A stretch of 64,000 bases of DNA from Dacryopinax spathularia (GCA_037974965.1 JBBPFI010000003.1:558001-622000); one strand, 5' to 3'; counted from the first letter of the stretch, positions 45,138 through 59,713 are shown. The notes: generated from the sequence alone by a model not told the origin. Program-made: numbers and translations.

Positions 45138-48100
45138 TCACCGTAGGTAATCTGACTGTCTTGGTGACTCCAGCGTTGCATCCCACTCGTGTCGTAACCG
45201 AGCGTAAATGACCTTCAACGTTGATAGCGCACCCTTCTCTTGTATGAGGGTCATCACGGTTGTGTAGCCAGCTGCGTTCTGCACGCTGTTGGTGAGGTGG
45301 AACTCCACACGGAAGCGAACGGCTTTCGTGACGGCCATGACACCAGCGGGGTCTGGAAGACTAGTGAATAGCAGGCTTGGTAACGGTAAGAAATTGAACG
45401 TACCACGTATCTCATCCAACTTGCACTTGAGTACACCTGGCCCGTCAGCATTTTGCAGGAGTACAGTGACACCGAAGTTCTGCAGCATCTTGCGACACTC
45501 GTCTCGACTGACAGCCATGTTGTAGCGCGACAGAAGCTCGTATTGAGGCGCCTTGAAGTTGAAGAGGTTGTTAAACCATGTCCTCTTCGGAGCACTGACT
45601 TGGTTATATGACATTGGAGGAACCATAGGAATGTCTTCGCTGCTACTGGTGGACACTAGCACCAACATCGTCAGCTGTTGATCTGCAGGAGGCACCAAGT
45701 CGAAACTCACGAATAGAAGATGCCTTGGAGATGATGCTCTTCTTCTTCTTCAGCGTTCTGTCCGGCATGGTAGGCAGCACGATCTGCACATGTCGCTCGC
45801 CGAGTGCATTACGTCTTCCGGTCCAGCGATTATGCCCCTCCATGGCCTCAGCCCTGTCAATGACGACGAAAGCGTCACGACCAAGTTCCCGAGCATCGAG
45901 AGCCGATCGAGTTCCTTCTACTGATCGTCGAGGTGTGACATTCTCTTTGTTCTCCTTGCTAGGAGAATCGACAGAATATGCTCGCGTCCGTGTAGGCGTT
46001 GGAGCTGGACGACGAGGAGCTGACGGGGGAGCTGATCCGCGGTGTCCAGGAGGATTGCGAAGTTGAGGTGCAGGTGGAAGCAAGCTAGCCCGGACACCGA
46101 CGCTTGGTGGGCGTGGTCCCCTTACCGCCGCTTCATTTCCTGAGATGCCCAGACCAACTTGGGCGTCGTAAGGGGGGGACGCTGCTTCATCCCTGGCGTC
46201 CTCGAACTGATTAGGGTCTGAGAGGCTGAATGTCGCGCTGGAAGGAGTAGGGGGAGGCGGGTTGACAAGGGTGAATGGCGGGAAGTTGGCGTTCGAAGCC
46301 GTAGAGGGCGTGGGTGATGGCTGGCCAGAACCGACGAAGAGGGACTGCCGCGCCTCGATCTTGCTCAGATGCTCCACAATGTCGTTGAAGAACTGCTGCA
46401 CCAGCGGATCGTTAGTCTGAGGCACTTGTATCGGTAGCTTGGGAGACATGACGCTGCTCGCAATCGTGGATGGCGAGCCAGCTGAGAGCGCAGGAGTAGG
46501 CGGCAAGGATGATGTTGCAGGGCTGGGTGCTCTTGGCGCAGTGTTGACAGCTGTAGGCCGCTCTGGAGTACGCTGCGGTGTCGGTGTCTGCAGACTGATC
46601 GCAGGAACGGCCGGTGATGTAGGAGACGAGGGTGAAGAACGATCCGGTATGGGAGCAGGAGGTGCCAAGAACGGCTTCTCCAACCGAGCTCCCTGATCCA
46701 CCCTTGGAGAGGCGGGAGGGCGGCTATGGGACGACGAGGTCTCAGCAGCTTCTAGCTGAGGTGACGGGAGCGGCCGTGGACTGCGAGCTGTAGTGCGAGG
46801 TGATGAGTGTGCCACTGGCGAAAGCAGACGTACACCAGGATCATTACTCGGCTCGCTGATTCCCCGCATGACAGGTGGTCTGCTTGGTGTCGACATCCTA
46901 GAATCGTCCTCACCGGCCGCACGCTTCGGCGTCGGCGCAGACGGGCGAGCAGGTGGTGTTGCCTGCGGTGTCCGACTCTCGATCTCCTCGATCTTTGGAC
47001 TCAAGGCAGGTGGTGCAGGAGCTGGACGATGCCTCTTCGGTTGTGGGACAGCCTCGTCCTCATCCATGTTGAAGTTCTCCAAGTGACGAGCACGGTACTG
47101 CAGCAACAGATGATACACGGCCTTTTCCCATGTTTTCCTTGTGTGCTATATTAGGCATGAACAACCGGATATTGAATTAGACTCACTCGTTATTGAGTAG
47201 ACCCTCCATGATTTCCTCATCCGGAGCGCCATGCCAGAGCGTGCGGAGGTTAGCGAAGATGTCCGCGTCAATGTCGGCAGCGGAAGCGACTGGCCGAGCA
47301 ACCTCTTCCAGCGTAGGCGGCGATACGACGCGACCAGCTATTGGGCGAGGTGCACGAGACAGGAAGAATGGGTGTTGCAGAATTTCCGGCATCTACAACG
47401 TGTCAGCAATGGAACATTGCGAGTAAGGGAGTACCTTACGGTTATCCGCTTGGTAACGTCCTTCTCCAGCATCCGTGAAATCAGATGTTTGCAAGAGCTC
47501 GGAAGATCTGGCGGCATGATATAGTCTCCCTTCTTCACCATCTGCAGCAGCGTGCGGATATCGGGGTGGTCGAAAGGAAGTCGACCCGTACATAGCGCAT
47601 ATAGAATGACTCCACAACTCCAAATGTCGCTGCATGCGCCAGAGTACTTCTTTCCTTGAACGATCTCGGGACTCGCATAATGTGGGCTGCCACAGCTCGT
47701 CTCCAACATACCACCTGCTGCGCTACCACCTTCCCACGCGGCCATACCGAAGTCGGCGACTTTGATGTTCTTTCTTGACCGATCGAGGAGCAAGTTCTCT
47801 GGCTTCAGATCGCGATGCGCAATATTGAAGCGATGGCAGTAATCAACGGCGGAAATGATTTGCTGGAAGTAGTGCAGCGCTTCTGGCAGCGAAAGTCGTC
47901 CACGCGAAACCAGGTAGTCGAACAGCTCGCCACCCTCGACGTACTCCATGATCAGATAGCTAGACAGAGATTGAGAACGACCCAGCCTCGTCAGAGAGTA
48001 GTAACTTACAGCTCGTCACTCGTCTCCCAAACGTCGTACAGGCTGAGCACGTTTGGATGATCGACCAGCTTCATGATGACGATTTCCCGTTCAATGGCCA

Positions 48101-48401
48101 GTAAGATCTTGTCAGCCTGCTCGCCGGCTGCGGACATCGATAACCGGGAGTTCATGAGCGCATGTTTGGACACAATCTTCACTGCCGCATATTGACCCGT
48201 TCGAACGTGTCGTGCGATCTTAACGCGACCTGATAGAACACACTCCTTTAAAGGCTGAACACCACGTCGATTCATGGTTTACGTACCAGAACTGCCCTTT
48301 CCAATCGTCTTCCCTGTCCTCCAGCATCCGATCAACTTTGGATCGTCCTCTCTCCTTGTTCCCCGCTTCTTCAGCTCCGAATGACCCTTCTCCGCCGGCA
48401 T
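45138..48401 (-). CDS. GIN4: GIN4/Cdr2-type (CAMKL) protein kinase
   Basis: Nim1-related kinase that in yeasts organises septins and couples cell size or bud-neck assembly to mitotic entry. The N-terminus MPAEKGHSELKKRGTR leads to LIGCWRTGKTIGKGSSG; an intron then joins to RVKIARHVRTGQYAAVKIV (ATP lysine). Next come VDHPNVLSLYDVWE, EYVEGGELFDYLV, HRDLKPENLLL and the DFG in VADFGMAAWEGG. The activation segment is LETSCGSPHYASPEIVQGKK, followed by ACSDIWSCGVILYALCTGRLPF. A long Ser/Pro-rich middle follows. The C-terminal domain (TWFNNLFNFKAPQYELLSRY, GPGVLKCKLDEIR, AVRFRVEFHLTN, LIQEKGALSTLKVIYARLRH) is the KA1-like end of fungal GIN4 kinases. About 950 residues, intact catalytic residues. Confidence 0.9.
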
Positions 48402-49884
48402 AATTAGGAATAGGTTGTATGTTGATTATAAGGTGTATAATGTAGGGTGTCGAATACGCTGTTGTCGGGCCTGTTGAAGTGCAAGAGACGGTAATGAGGC
48501 AAGGGGAAGCAGCTGGGGAGGCGGACTGCGAGGGGAACGACGGGGTGAGGAGAGGGAAGGAGGAAGGCCCAACCGCGGACCGGACGAGCCCAGACGCATA
48601 TTTGTTACGAGCGCGGCACACTCCCGGCGGACACACCGTTTCAGACAGTGTAAACAAACAGGCATCATAGGTGATGGTGGAGAGGGGTGAGGAGGGCACA
48701 ACGGATAGAGACATCTCATATTGAAGACGCGTGCGGCGGAAGCTATGGTCTGAGATGGCTCGCAGGGCAGGCACCAACGTGTGATCCTCGTCTCGACTCT
48801 CCCCCTGCCATCGGCATGCCAGTGGGCCCTCCGCTCGCCCATTCGTTTGCAAGGCTTCATAACAAATTGGGAAGGTCGTCCATACATCTCCGATAGTCTG
48901 AGTAAAGTCGCACTAATCCCTGCGGGACGCGAGGGTCCTCGAGGAACCTGCATCGACGAGTGACGCGCGAGACTCATTTCCGTCCGGACCTGTTGAAGTC
49001 GAGCCTAAAACCGCCAAGACTACACAGGTTCCAGCTCTCTCACTCATCCTTGATTTGAATGATTGTCGCCTGCAATCATTCCTGCAGCTCGCTCATTGAG
49101 CCTGGTCGCCGCCGGATTGAGCAGCCTGCAATCCCGCCAATACCCGGGAACCGGCGTCGTCGATCCACTGGTGTACCGGTTACGTTAAAGAGTCGCGCTA
49201 ATACCACTAGCGTTGTCTGTCACCTATCTTCTGGATCTCCCGCTTCCAAATCGGCCACTGGGACCGTACCGACTTGTAGGATGTGCGAACATGTGGGAGT
49301 CCCGGGTTTGGGGATAATCGGCCTAGCCTCAACTCGGGCGGTACATCCATGCGGTGTACCTGAACGATGCAAGACAGGTTGGATCAATTCGGTGCTTCAG
49401 TCTCTCCAATGATCTGAAGATAGCGCGATCTTGCCTCGACAGGCGTGCGCGTATCGGTAACCAAAGAAGTGGATGGACACCTCTTGTTCGGCCTGGTTCA
49501 GCGTAAGTAGTGGCAGAATCCGGAAGTCCACGGATGCCATAAAGACTGATTATCACAGAAGAAGTCGCTAGAGACAAGACTTGGGCCTGGTATCATGCGA
49601 TCAAAATCAGAGGAAGAAACCTGCCCATTTCGTTGTAGAGACTACAGCGACGCGAGATGATCGTGCGATCGAAGCAGAAGGGGACGCGTCGATGTTCTGG
49701 GCAGAACCCTAATACGCGAAAGCACGTGAAAAATGGAATGTGCAGCGCAGCCAAAGCTCGCCCTCGCAACCAACTAACCTTGCGCTTGTTTCTTCTATGC
49801 CCCTATACGCCCTCAGCGAACCTACTTGCTTGGGTTCACTACGCGACTACCCTTGTAATAATCTGAAAAATACCCTCGAAGGTC
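48402..49884. other. long divergent promoter region
   Basis: Nearly 1.5 kb between the kinase (-) and the ADF-H/PH gene (+). Short open frames occur but none shows family resemblance, splice sites or consistent codon pattern. A purine-rich block lies at about 48530-48560. The length suggests a real regulatory region or an unrecognised short gene. Confidence 0.45.
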
Positions 49885-51768
49885 ATGTCTGTTGATCTGA
49901 CAGACCCGAACATTCCAGCTGCATATAGCGAGGTTATAGGGGAAGCAGCTACGAACTGGTACGTTTCGGAATCCTGCTGAGCTTTTAGGTAGGAGCTGAT
50001 GTCCGGTTCTTGCATTAGGCTCCTGCTTGGTTATGGAGCTACGAACGCCCAGCTCTTGCTTTATGATACGGGTTCACGTGGTTTGGAGGAGCTGCGCGGA
50101 CACTTAGGTGAAGAGGTGGTGTTCGGCTTGCTGAATTTCGAGGGGCGAATACTATTGTTGGTGTATATGCCCGATAGTGTGAGCGGAGTTAAACGAGCAC
50201 GAGCCCTTGTCCATTCCAGAGCAGTAGGAAATGCCTTCAAGGTGCGTGCAATTCCTCATACACGAGAGACGCGATACTATTGATCTTCTAGGCCCATCAT
50301 GCTGTGTTGATGGCTTCGCGTCCCTCGCAGGTCGAGGAGGATGATGTGAGAGAGAAGCTCGGCCTTCGAACCCCCGTCAGGACCACCAACGTTGTCTACA
50401 CCAAGAGCTCTCCTAGCGTCCAGAGCTTGCCCCCAACTCCGCCACTTTCCGCTCCGCGCCTCTCTGCTACCTCGCAGGAGCTCCAGACGCCCTCTCCAGT
50501 CGGCAAACCCCCGGCTGTCTTGGACCACAGGTCTTCGAGCGACTCGCGTGCTTCGTCGCTACAGCAACGGACGCTAATGCCGAACAATGCTCGACAAGCT
50601 TCCTACGCGTCCTCTCCATCACCTCGAGCATCATCGCCAGCGATTTCAGCGACAAACGAGCAGGCGAGTGATGCCGAATCAGGGCTTCCGCCAGTACCAC
50701 CCAAGTCGGATTACAGGCGACAAGGCTTCTCTACGCCACCTGCCGCATTCTCAAATACGTTGCAGGCGGTGCCTGACCAGCAGCAGGGCATGGCACAAAC
50801 TCCCTCACCCATGCTTCCAAGTACCATATATCCGCAGCCGCAAGGAAACCCCTTCGTCGGCGGTCACCGAGCTCAAGCTGAGAATGGCACGGTCGCTCAG
50901 CCTCCCGACGATCACAGGCGACGAGAGAAATCCCTCCCCGGCCCTCCGCAGACTGAAGCCCAACTTCAAGCCGCGATATCTAGGGCAAAGTGGGAAGCTG
51001 AGGAGCAAGCCGCTTCCAGCCCACAAAGAGTCGCCGGACCCGTTCGTGTGGATCCAGCTGCTTTCGCCGAAGCGGAGCGCCAGAAACGAGAGAAGGAGCT
51101 GCACGATCGAGCTCAGATGGACGCGGAAGAGCAGAGACGACTGGAGATGGAGCGAGTAAGACGACAGGAGGCTGCGCGCCGGCTTCAGCTCGAAGAAGCG
51201 AGACGGGCTGCCGAGGCCAAACGACGGAGTGATGAGGCCGAGGCAGACGCCTACATCCAGAGAAAGAGGCAGCAACAAGAGCAAGAGCGCCAGAGTGAGA
51301 TTGAAGAGCATATCCGACAGCAAAGGCTCGCAGAAGAGGACAAGCGGCGGCAGAGAGAGCGATGGATGGCGGAGCGAGCTAGCTTGGAGGAGAAATTCAA
51401 GGAGTTGCAGGTAGCAGGCAAGGCTATGCTAACTGGATGGGCGAGCCACCAAGTTGGAGTTATTTGGCGGCGGCGATATTTCGAAATCCGACCTGACTTC
51501 ATGGTTATGTTCAAGAATGCGGAGGCGGGTTTCGCAAGCCTTTCCTATCCATACGTGCGCTGACAGGCATGACCAGGAAATCAACAAGCCCGTTGCGACT
51601 CTGTCGATAGCAGATATTCAAGGGATTCAAGACGCGAGAGACGACCTTGAGCTGCCTAATTCTCTCAGGGTCGATTTGAAGGAAGGCGATCCTGCGTACT
51701 TTCACTGCGATTCGCAGAAAGATAAAGAGGTGCTTGCCGCTGCTCTGCGCCAAGCTGCCGGACTATGA
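49885..51768 (+). CDS. ADF-H / coiled-coil / PH domain protein
   Basis: Exon 1 MSVDLTDPNIPAAYSEVIG and EAATNW join after an intron to LLLGYGATNAQLLLYDTG and SRGLEELRGHLGEEVVFG, then LLLVYMPDSVSGVKRARALV. This is an actin-depolymerising-factor homology domain like that of Abp1/drebrin-type proteins. The middle is Ser/Pro-rich disorder, then a long charged coiled coil (EQERQSEIEEHIRQQRL). The C-terminus is PH-like: MLTGWASHQVGVIWRRRYFE, then VATLSIADIQGIQDA and YFHCDSQKDKEVLAAALRQA. About 575 residues. It may couple cortical actin to membrane phosphoinositides at growth sites. The splice inside the PH domain (51.50-51.58 kb) is uncertain: a 73-nt GT-AG intron after YFEIRPDFM fits, but a GC donor would give a better PH sequence. 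Confidence 0.75.
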
Positions 51769-52211
51769 CACGTGATGACTGATATCTTTGCATGCTAACG
51801 ATTTTTCATACCCGCCTTTTCTCTCTTATAACCGTTATTGGACCCGGGTATATCGACTGTATCGCATACTACGCAGCTTGTTGTAGGCGTTACTGGCAGT
51901 GACCAGAAATATTAATTATCAGCCGTATGACTAATCCTGACAATGTTCGCTTAAGAGGCGCGCAAGGGGTGGAGCCGGCCCTAAACGGACGCAAAGCGGG
52001 TTCAGCCGATTGGTGGGGAGGCAGATTTTCCGAGAGGGGGCCGGCGCCGAAAGCCCCTCTCAAAAAAGTCGCATGGGCGGTGCAGTACGGGTTTCCATAT
52101 AACAACCACCCTACTCATCACTCCCATCACCCCTCTTCTACTAACCAACAACCAACCCCCTCCATATATCAAAAACTAGACTTTCATTCTTCATATTCTC
52201 TTTGACCGAGT
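51769..52211. other. DED1 promoter and 5' leader
   Basis: Contains the 3' flank of the ADF-H/PH gene and, from about 52095, a C/T/A-rich leader (repeated CACCC/CTACTC/AACCAACAACC) typical of highly expressed fungal genes. A possible TATA-like CATATAAC is at about 52097. Confidence 0.5.
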
Positions 52212-54320
<2,109 letters not shown>

Positions 54321-55075
54321 TCCCCCCAAAACCCTACGCAATTCCTCCCTGCGACCACACATGCGCTCCTTCACCACGTTCGACCTCCTTTTCGCCTTCC
54401 CTACGACTACTTTCGACTTCATCCTTCACGCCTGGATGCCGTGATTTCGGATCTCCTCTCGGGTTTTTGGTGCATGCTCTCGTGTCTCGTCCCAACGTTA
54501 TACCAACAACGCATAACTCATTCCTCATCGCCAATCTTATCGACTAGACGGGTGCGCTGGGGTGCGGGAACCTAGCTGGCTTAACTTTGTAGAGTAGGCA
54601 GCGGAAGGCGCCTAGAGAAGGCACGATGGCCTTCGATCCATTAGACGCTGCATTCTTCCTTGCAGGCCTGCATCATGACGAGACTGACATTACATCAAAG
54701 AGCATCAACGACCTGTTATAGAGCATTCACAACATCACTGTATCCTAGTTATTTGTCTCTTCCTGCAATGCATACGCATGTGTTCTCGCCCGGCCATTTG
54801 TGCATTAGATTGTGCCAAAATGAAAGTGAATCTGTTCAAACAGCACTAGTGTGATGAACGGAAATCACCAGATAGGCTTACGTGGGCCCGGCTTGGGATT
54901 GGTACGTAGTTGCCTCCGTTGCCCCGTCAGCAATCACAACGTGTGCCTTGGGGACTCCTCATCGTTTTCTCCTCTCTATCACTGACCAGGCGATTGCGCC
55001 GTTCTCCCTTTTCAAAGCAGTATACCATTGCTGGAGGTCTGCCATGTCAGTATCTCTTAATTTGCAGTCTTTCAG
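54321..55075. other. intergenic; may contain 5' exons of next gene
   Basis: 3' flank of DED1, then sequence upstream of the CPFC gene. A TTTCAG at 55070-55075 behaves as a splice acceptor for that gene. Its upstream exon is probably within 54850-55045 (one candidate begins at an ATG at 54854 and uses GTACGT), but I could not make the phases agree. Confidence 0.45.
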
Positions 55076-56808
55076 ACCTCGCAGAACGGCTTTCTTACCC
55101 CTGAATTTCTTCCGTATCCAGACGACGAAAATCAGCGGGCCGTAATGGCTTACGAGTCCATGCTGCCCTCCTCATTGGAGTTCAGCGGGTTCTACGAAGA
55201 TCGACCCATCCGAGCATTGCCCAAACGCAAGCGGATGCCACTCGACTTTCGAGACCTTCCGGAGGACCTGTATAACGACTTGCGACAGTCGCTGCCCATG
55301 GACACCTCATTTGTCGACTCTCTGCCGTCCATGTTCGGCACGTCCGCTCTCGACCCTACCGATGCAGACGCATACTTTCCGCTCTTTCAAGGCATCCAGT
55401 CCGAACTCGCTCAGTCTTTCGACGAGCCACCTCTGGCCTCCCCGGGCCAGGCGCCCGTCGTGGCTGCGAGTGAAGAGGACGAAGATAGGGGTGAAGGCGA
55501 CTATGTCGACCACCTTCAAAATCCTGCAAATTCAAAGAAGAGAAAGGTCCCTGCGGCTCGACGCCAAGAAACTGCGTCTCCTTCTGGGGTGGAGAACATC
55601 GGTGTTGTTGGGAACATGGGTGACGGGGCGAGGCAGGTGGATGGTTTGGTACAGAAGGATGTGTCGGCATCTCGCCCTCCAAGGATATCACGGGCAGCGC
55701 TGGCTGGAGAGCGGATTCAGGAGAAGCTGAGGGCGAGACGGCGCCAGCTGGAGAACGTCATTCCTCAAGGCTCGGACGCCATGGCTGTTGATCTTGTACT
55801 TGCACAGTTAAGCGTGCCATCCGCCCCAACTCCTTCCGGTGATCCTGCGGCGACCAAGCGGCGGACTCTGAAACGCAAAGCGGGTGCGGCGGCGGCACCT
55901 CGCAAGCCTCTGGCTAACAAAGCTTTGCCTGAGGCCGGCAGAACTGGCTTGCCTAACCAGGCTTTCACATTTGAATGCCCTAGTCCTAGTACGCATTTTT
56001 TTTTCCATCTTCGAAAGCCCTCGATGCTGACTTCCCGGAAGTTTCGGAGCGTTACGCTTCCGTGCGCAAGGATATGCAAGCTCTCCAGGCCAAGTTTGAA
56101 GACGAATTGAGCCGCCAAGCAGCGAAAGCTGCTGAAGAGGCGACCAAGCTCGCTGCTATTGTTGCGAGTCATCAAGCCGCCGCTGCCAAAGACAAAGCAG
56201 ATGCCAAGGCCCGCAAGCGCCCATCCGGGAATCCATCTGCAGCCAACTCAGGCAGTCCCGAAGTAGCTGGAATGGCTAAGCAGAAAGGGTCCAAGAAGAA
56301 GAAGCGCTCTGCCATCGCCAACGCATCGAATCCTCATCATTTCCGCAACTACGTGCCATCGAGGCTTCCTTATACCAGTCATCCGTCCGGCGTGGCCGCC
56401 AATGCGGCCAGCCTCAACCTTGCATTTGGACCGCTTCCCGTTGAATTCCTTACAGCACCTATACCCCCCCGCCCTGGCAAGCCCATGGACCTCGCCCATG
56501 ATATGGCAGCGGCTGTTCCCCCTGCAGACGAATGGATCTGCCCTTTCTGCGACTACGACCTATTTTATGCCGATGACGCCAAGTTCCGCAAGGCAATCAG
56601 AAAGCGCAAGCGTATCTTACGTCGACGGCGCAGAGCGAGAGAGCGCGCAGCGGCCGCAGCCGGCACTGCTGCCGCCGCCCCGTCAGCGGACAGCCAAACA
56701 GGCAGTTACGCTGAAGATGACGAGGTGATTAGCAATGCGCCAGAGCGCCCTGATGCAGTACACTCGAACCATGGAGCCCCTCGTGGCAAACGGGAGGGAG
56801 CGGGGTGA
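55076..56808 (+). CDS. conserved fungal CPFC-motif protein (unknown function)
   Basis: I do not recognise a characterised homologue. The frame is open upstream of the first internal ATG (55145): TPEFLPYPDDENQRAV runs from a TTTCAG acceptor at 55075, so at least one 5' exon is missing from this model. Conserved-looking blocks are LPSSLEFSGFYEDRPIRALP, RKRMPLDFRDLPEDLYND and, after an intron near 55990-56041, ERYASVRKDMQALQAKFEDE (coiled coil). Then comes EWICPFCDYDLFYADDAKFR, followed by a very basic helix RKAIRKRKRILRRRRRARER. The CxxC pair with no second pair nearby may bind metal with partners. The arginine helix looks like a nucleic-acid or nuclear-localisation element, so nuclear location is inferred. 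Ala/Pro-rich tails are disordered. Confidence 0.65.
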
Positions 56809-58307
56809 CACAGGGACGCTGAGCAAAGTGCTCAGCGGCCTGGAGCCTCGCGCCCTGTGGACGAAACCTCAGGAACGTCAGTCAGAACGGTGATCGGGAG
56901 GGCTCCTTGAGGTTTTTTGGATCGTTACACCTTGTTGTGTCCATACATTTCATAGTCTTCTTGCATGCTTTAGCTCATTCCTTGCAACGCTTGATTTCCT
57001 GACATCATACCCCATTCGGTACCGGGCGAACATCTTCCATCGGTCCGATGAAAATCTCATGTCTTCCTGCTTCCGTCGGATACTGCCGCAGGGCAAAACT
57101 GATTTTGTGGGAGGCGGTGTAGAGAACAGAAGACCACGAAGTTGTTCGCTTGCGATTTTCCGCATCCCTGAGAACGAGCAACGCGAACGTCCGTCGATCG
57201 TATGCTCTCTCAATGATGGGATCGTGTCGGAACACCCGGTGCTTTAGTCTTGGTCTGAAAGAAAATGGCTCAATGGCAAGCCGGCGGTAACGCAATGCTT
57301 CTGGAGAGATCCCACAGATGGATCCGTCATCACTCATGAGATTGGGTTGTATCTCGCCTTTGTATACACGGGGGGGTACGTTGCCATCATTTCTATGCAA
57401 CCCGCCAGGCCGATCTGAGCGGGTGTTGTCCCTTGAAATGATATTGACAAATCTGGTTGATCTCATTCGCATGGCTGTCATTGTCAACGCCGGCTCTCAC
57501 GGGTGGGAAACGTTCCTGGTCCGACACGAAGGTGGGGTGTGTATGGCGCCAAGGGACTTTTGTGTGTGTTTGACGGGACTAGTAACGGAAAGAGATGGAG
57601 GATAGGAGTGACAAGATAACCCGGGTTGTCGCCCAGATTAGACACTTCAAAGGGACCCGGCGTTACGGAGGCATTATACAATTGGCATGTACAGCCCCCT
57701 CTTCGGCCACGATCATTCCACTGACTGTCCAATCTCAGCCCCTGCACTGATCCCTCCCTTCGAAATCTGCAACCGTCGTGCGGTATCCTCCTGGTCTCCC
57801 TATCCCTCTTCTTATTATCCTCATTCTTCTAACTCACTTTGACTATACTCCTTCTGCCGGTTCCATCTGCTGCAACTATGATGAGCCCTGCTGCTCATGC
57901 ATCTTCCTCGGCGGCGGGCCCATTTGACAGACTTCACCAACATCACCATCAGCACCATCTATCGACCTAGTGGGTATAAAATTCCTTCTATTCTCGCTCC
58001 TTCCGTTACGGTCTATCCGGCCATCAATCACCTCTCCTCGGACGATCGCTTTTGCCGTTCTTTTTTGCATCAAAAGCGGACCGTTACCCCGGAGGGGGAC
58101 TCCGTGAACCTGTCTAAAGCGGTCTTCGTCTTGGAACTGCGTGCTCACCACGCGCGAGTGACGCTTTCCTTACCCTTGATCTTAGCGCCCACGCGCTCAA
58201 CGGCCCCCTTCCCGTGCCTGAGATATAAAGCGAGCACTGACTGCTCGCTTGAATCGTTTCTACCACGCAACATCTGCTCTCCCCCACACCCTTCCTGTTC
58301 TCTTCAC
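56809..58307. other. long intergenic region; possible small minus ORF
   Basis: About 1.5 kb. A minus-strand open frame of 160 codons spans 57005-57487 (with segments such as ISPEALRYRRLAIEPFSFRP and RRTFALLVLRDAENRKRT). It has ordinary composition but no recognised family, so it is a weak candidate. On the plus strand, a 30-codon ORF at 57878 ending in a His-rich run (HQHHHQHH) lies upstream of the GATA factor and could be a uORF on a longer transcript. Confidence 0.35.
58221..58228 (+). promoter_or_regulatory. TATA-like box for GATA gene
   Basis: ATATAAAG lies 80 bp upstream of the chosen ATG. It is followed at once by the inverted repeat GCGAGCA...TGCTCGC (about 58229-58247), which could be a leader hairpin. 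The spacing supports transcription start near 58250 and translation start at 58308. Confidence 0.5.
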
Positions 58308-59713
58308 ATGCAGCACTCCGACGTGAATCGTCCTCGTCCTCCCCCCATGCCTCCTCATGGCCCGCCGGGACATGGCCGTCCCCCTGCCTATTCTCCGAAT
58401 TATTCCAGAGGGCAGGATCATTATCCTTCTCCCACAAATATGGGGTCATTACCTTCCTTGAGTCTACCCGGACTAGCCGTTTCTGAACTGGATCTCTTCT
58501 CTCAACAGTGCTAGCAACCCGTACTACCCATCAGGACCGTACAATACCAATGTGCCATATTATCCGCCTCCGAATCAGCACGTGAGTGGCTTTCATGCGC
58601 TGCGTTTCCGCTGATTGTTGAGCGGATCTTTCTCCCCCACAGTATCCGCAATATGCGGGGCAACGCCCTAATGGTCCCCCTAATCGTCCCTACTTTGGTC
58701 CACCCCCTTCTCACCCCGCTGATCGGCAAACGAGTCCTCAATATGCCGGACGTCCGACCTCACCTCCAGGAGCCCCACCACAATACCGATCGAGATCGCC
58801 AGATCTTGTCCAGGCATGTACATCTGTTACCGTCTGTTCACCTTGCTAATGCATGTTGTGTAGGTTGCTCGACCGTATCGCAATATAATCGGCTCGCTTT
58901 CCTCCGGAGAAATGCCATCAGGCGGACAACTCCAAAACTTGCTCCACTCTGCCATTGAGGGCCTGCATCTATTAGATCCAGAGGCAGCGCAGCAAGTGAC
59001 GCAGGACGATATCAGCCATGACGACATCCGGTATCGCAAGACCAGGCCTCGTGTGGAATACATGGAGCGACCTCCTCCCAATCAGCTTACCCCGCCATTG
59101 CAGGCCGATAGCGGGAAGTCGCTAGACGAGATCGATTCCGAGGACGACGAAAAGCCGAAAGGTCAAATAAAGCGCAGGGTGAGTCTTCCGAAATCAGCCG
59201 GTGACAATTCCGCGTCTGATGTGTGGTCGTAGAAGAGAGAGGGTGCTGGTCCCGACTGCTCCGGCTGTCATTCCACAACGACGCCGGAGTGGAGGCGAGG
59301 ACCGATGGGTAAGTCGTGGTGGACGTATCCTTCCGATCATTCGTCCTCATTCTGGTACGCACAGGACCGCGCACGTTGTGCAACGCCTGTGGACTCGTAT
59401 ACGGCAAGTTGGTAGGCACCACGTCCTTCCGCCTGGCTAGCTATTTCCTAATGGGCGTTGTTCGTAGGTGAATAAAAAACGAACGTACGACAATGCAATC
59501 GCCCAGGGCCAATATATAGCCCCCGCTATTCTCTTCGCGGACGAGGCCAACGAGGGCTGGGGCGACAAGATGCCTACTACGCCCGAGGAGTCGCTGGCTC
59601 TGATCAAAAGGGTGCGGAAGGCCGTTGTTGGAGGTGGTCACCCGCGCAAGCCCAAGGACGGTGTTTCTTCGCCTAGTTCGAACGGTTCGAGCGGTGGTGG
59701 GCCGCGGCATTGA
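58308..59713 (+). CDS. GATA-type zinc-finger transcription factor
   Basis: The N-terminus MQHSDVNRPRPPPMPP is Pro-rich and leads by an intron (58445-58508) to SNPYYPSGPYN and the Tyr/Pro-rich QYPQYAGQRPNGPPNRP. A second intron (58814-58863) appears to use a GC donor. It joins to VARPYRNIIGSLSSGEMPSG and GQLQNLLHSAIEGLHLLDPE, then VTQDDISHDDIRYRKTRPRV. The finger is CSGCHSTTTPEWRRGPMG, PRTLCNACGLVYGKL (CX2C-X18-CX2C), split by an intron. The tail is VNKKRTYDNAIAQGQY. It is a nuclear DNA-binding regulator of unknown target set. There is no PAS domain, so it is not a WC-2 orthologue by this reading. Confidence 0.8.
58814..58863 (+). other. probable GC-AG intron
   Basis: A 50-nt intron with donor CAG|GCATGT and acceptor TGTAG keeps the frame (phase 0) from SPDLVQ to VARPYRN. 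The available GT donor four bases downstream gives a frame that stops early. GC-AG introns are a known minor class. Confidence 0.6.
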
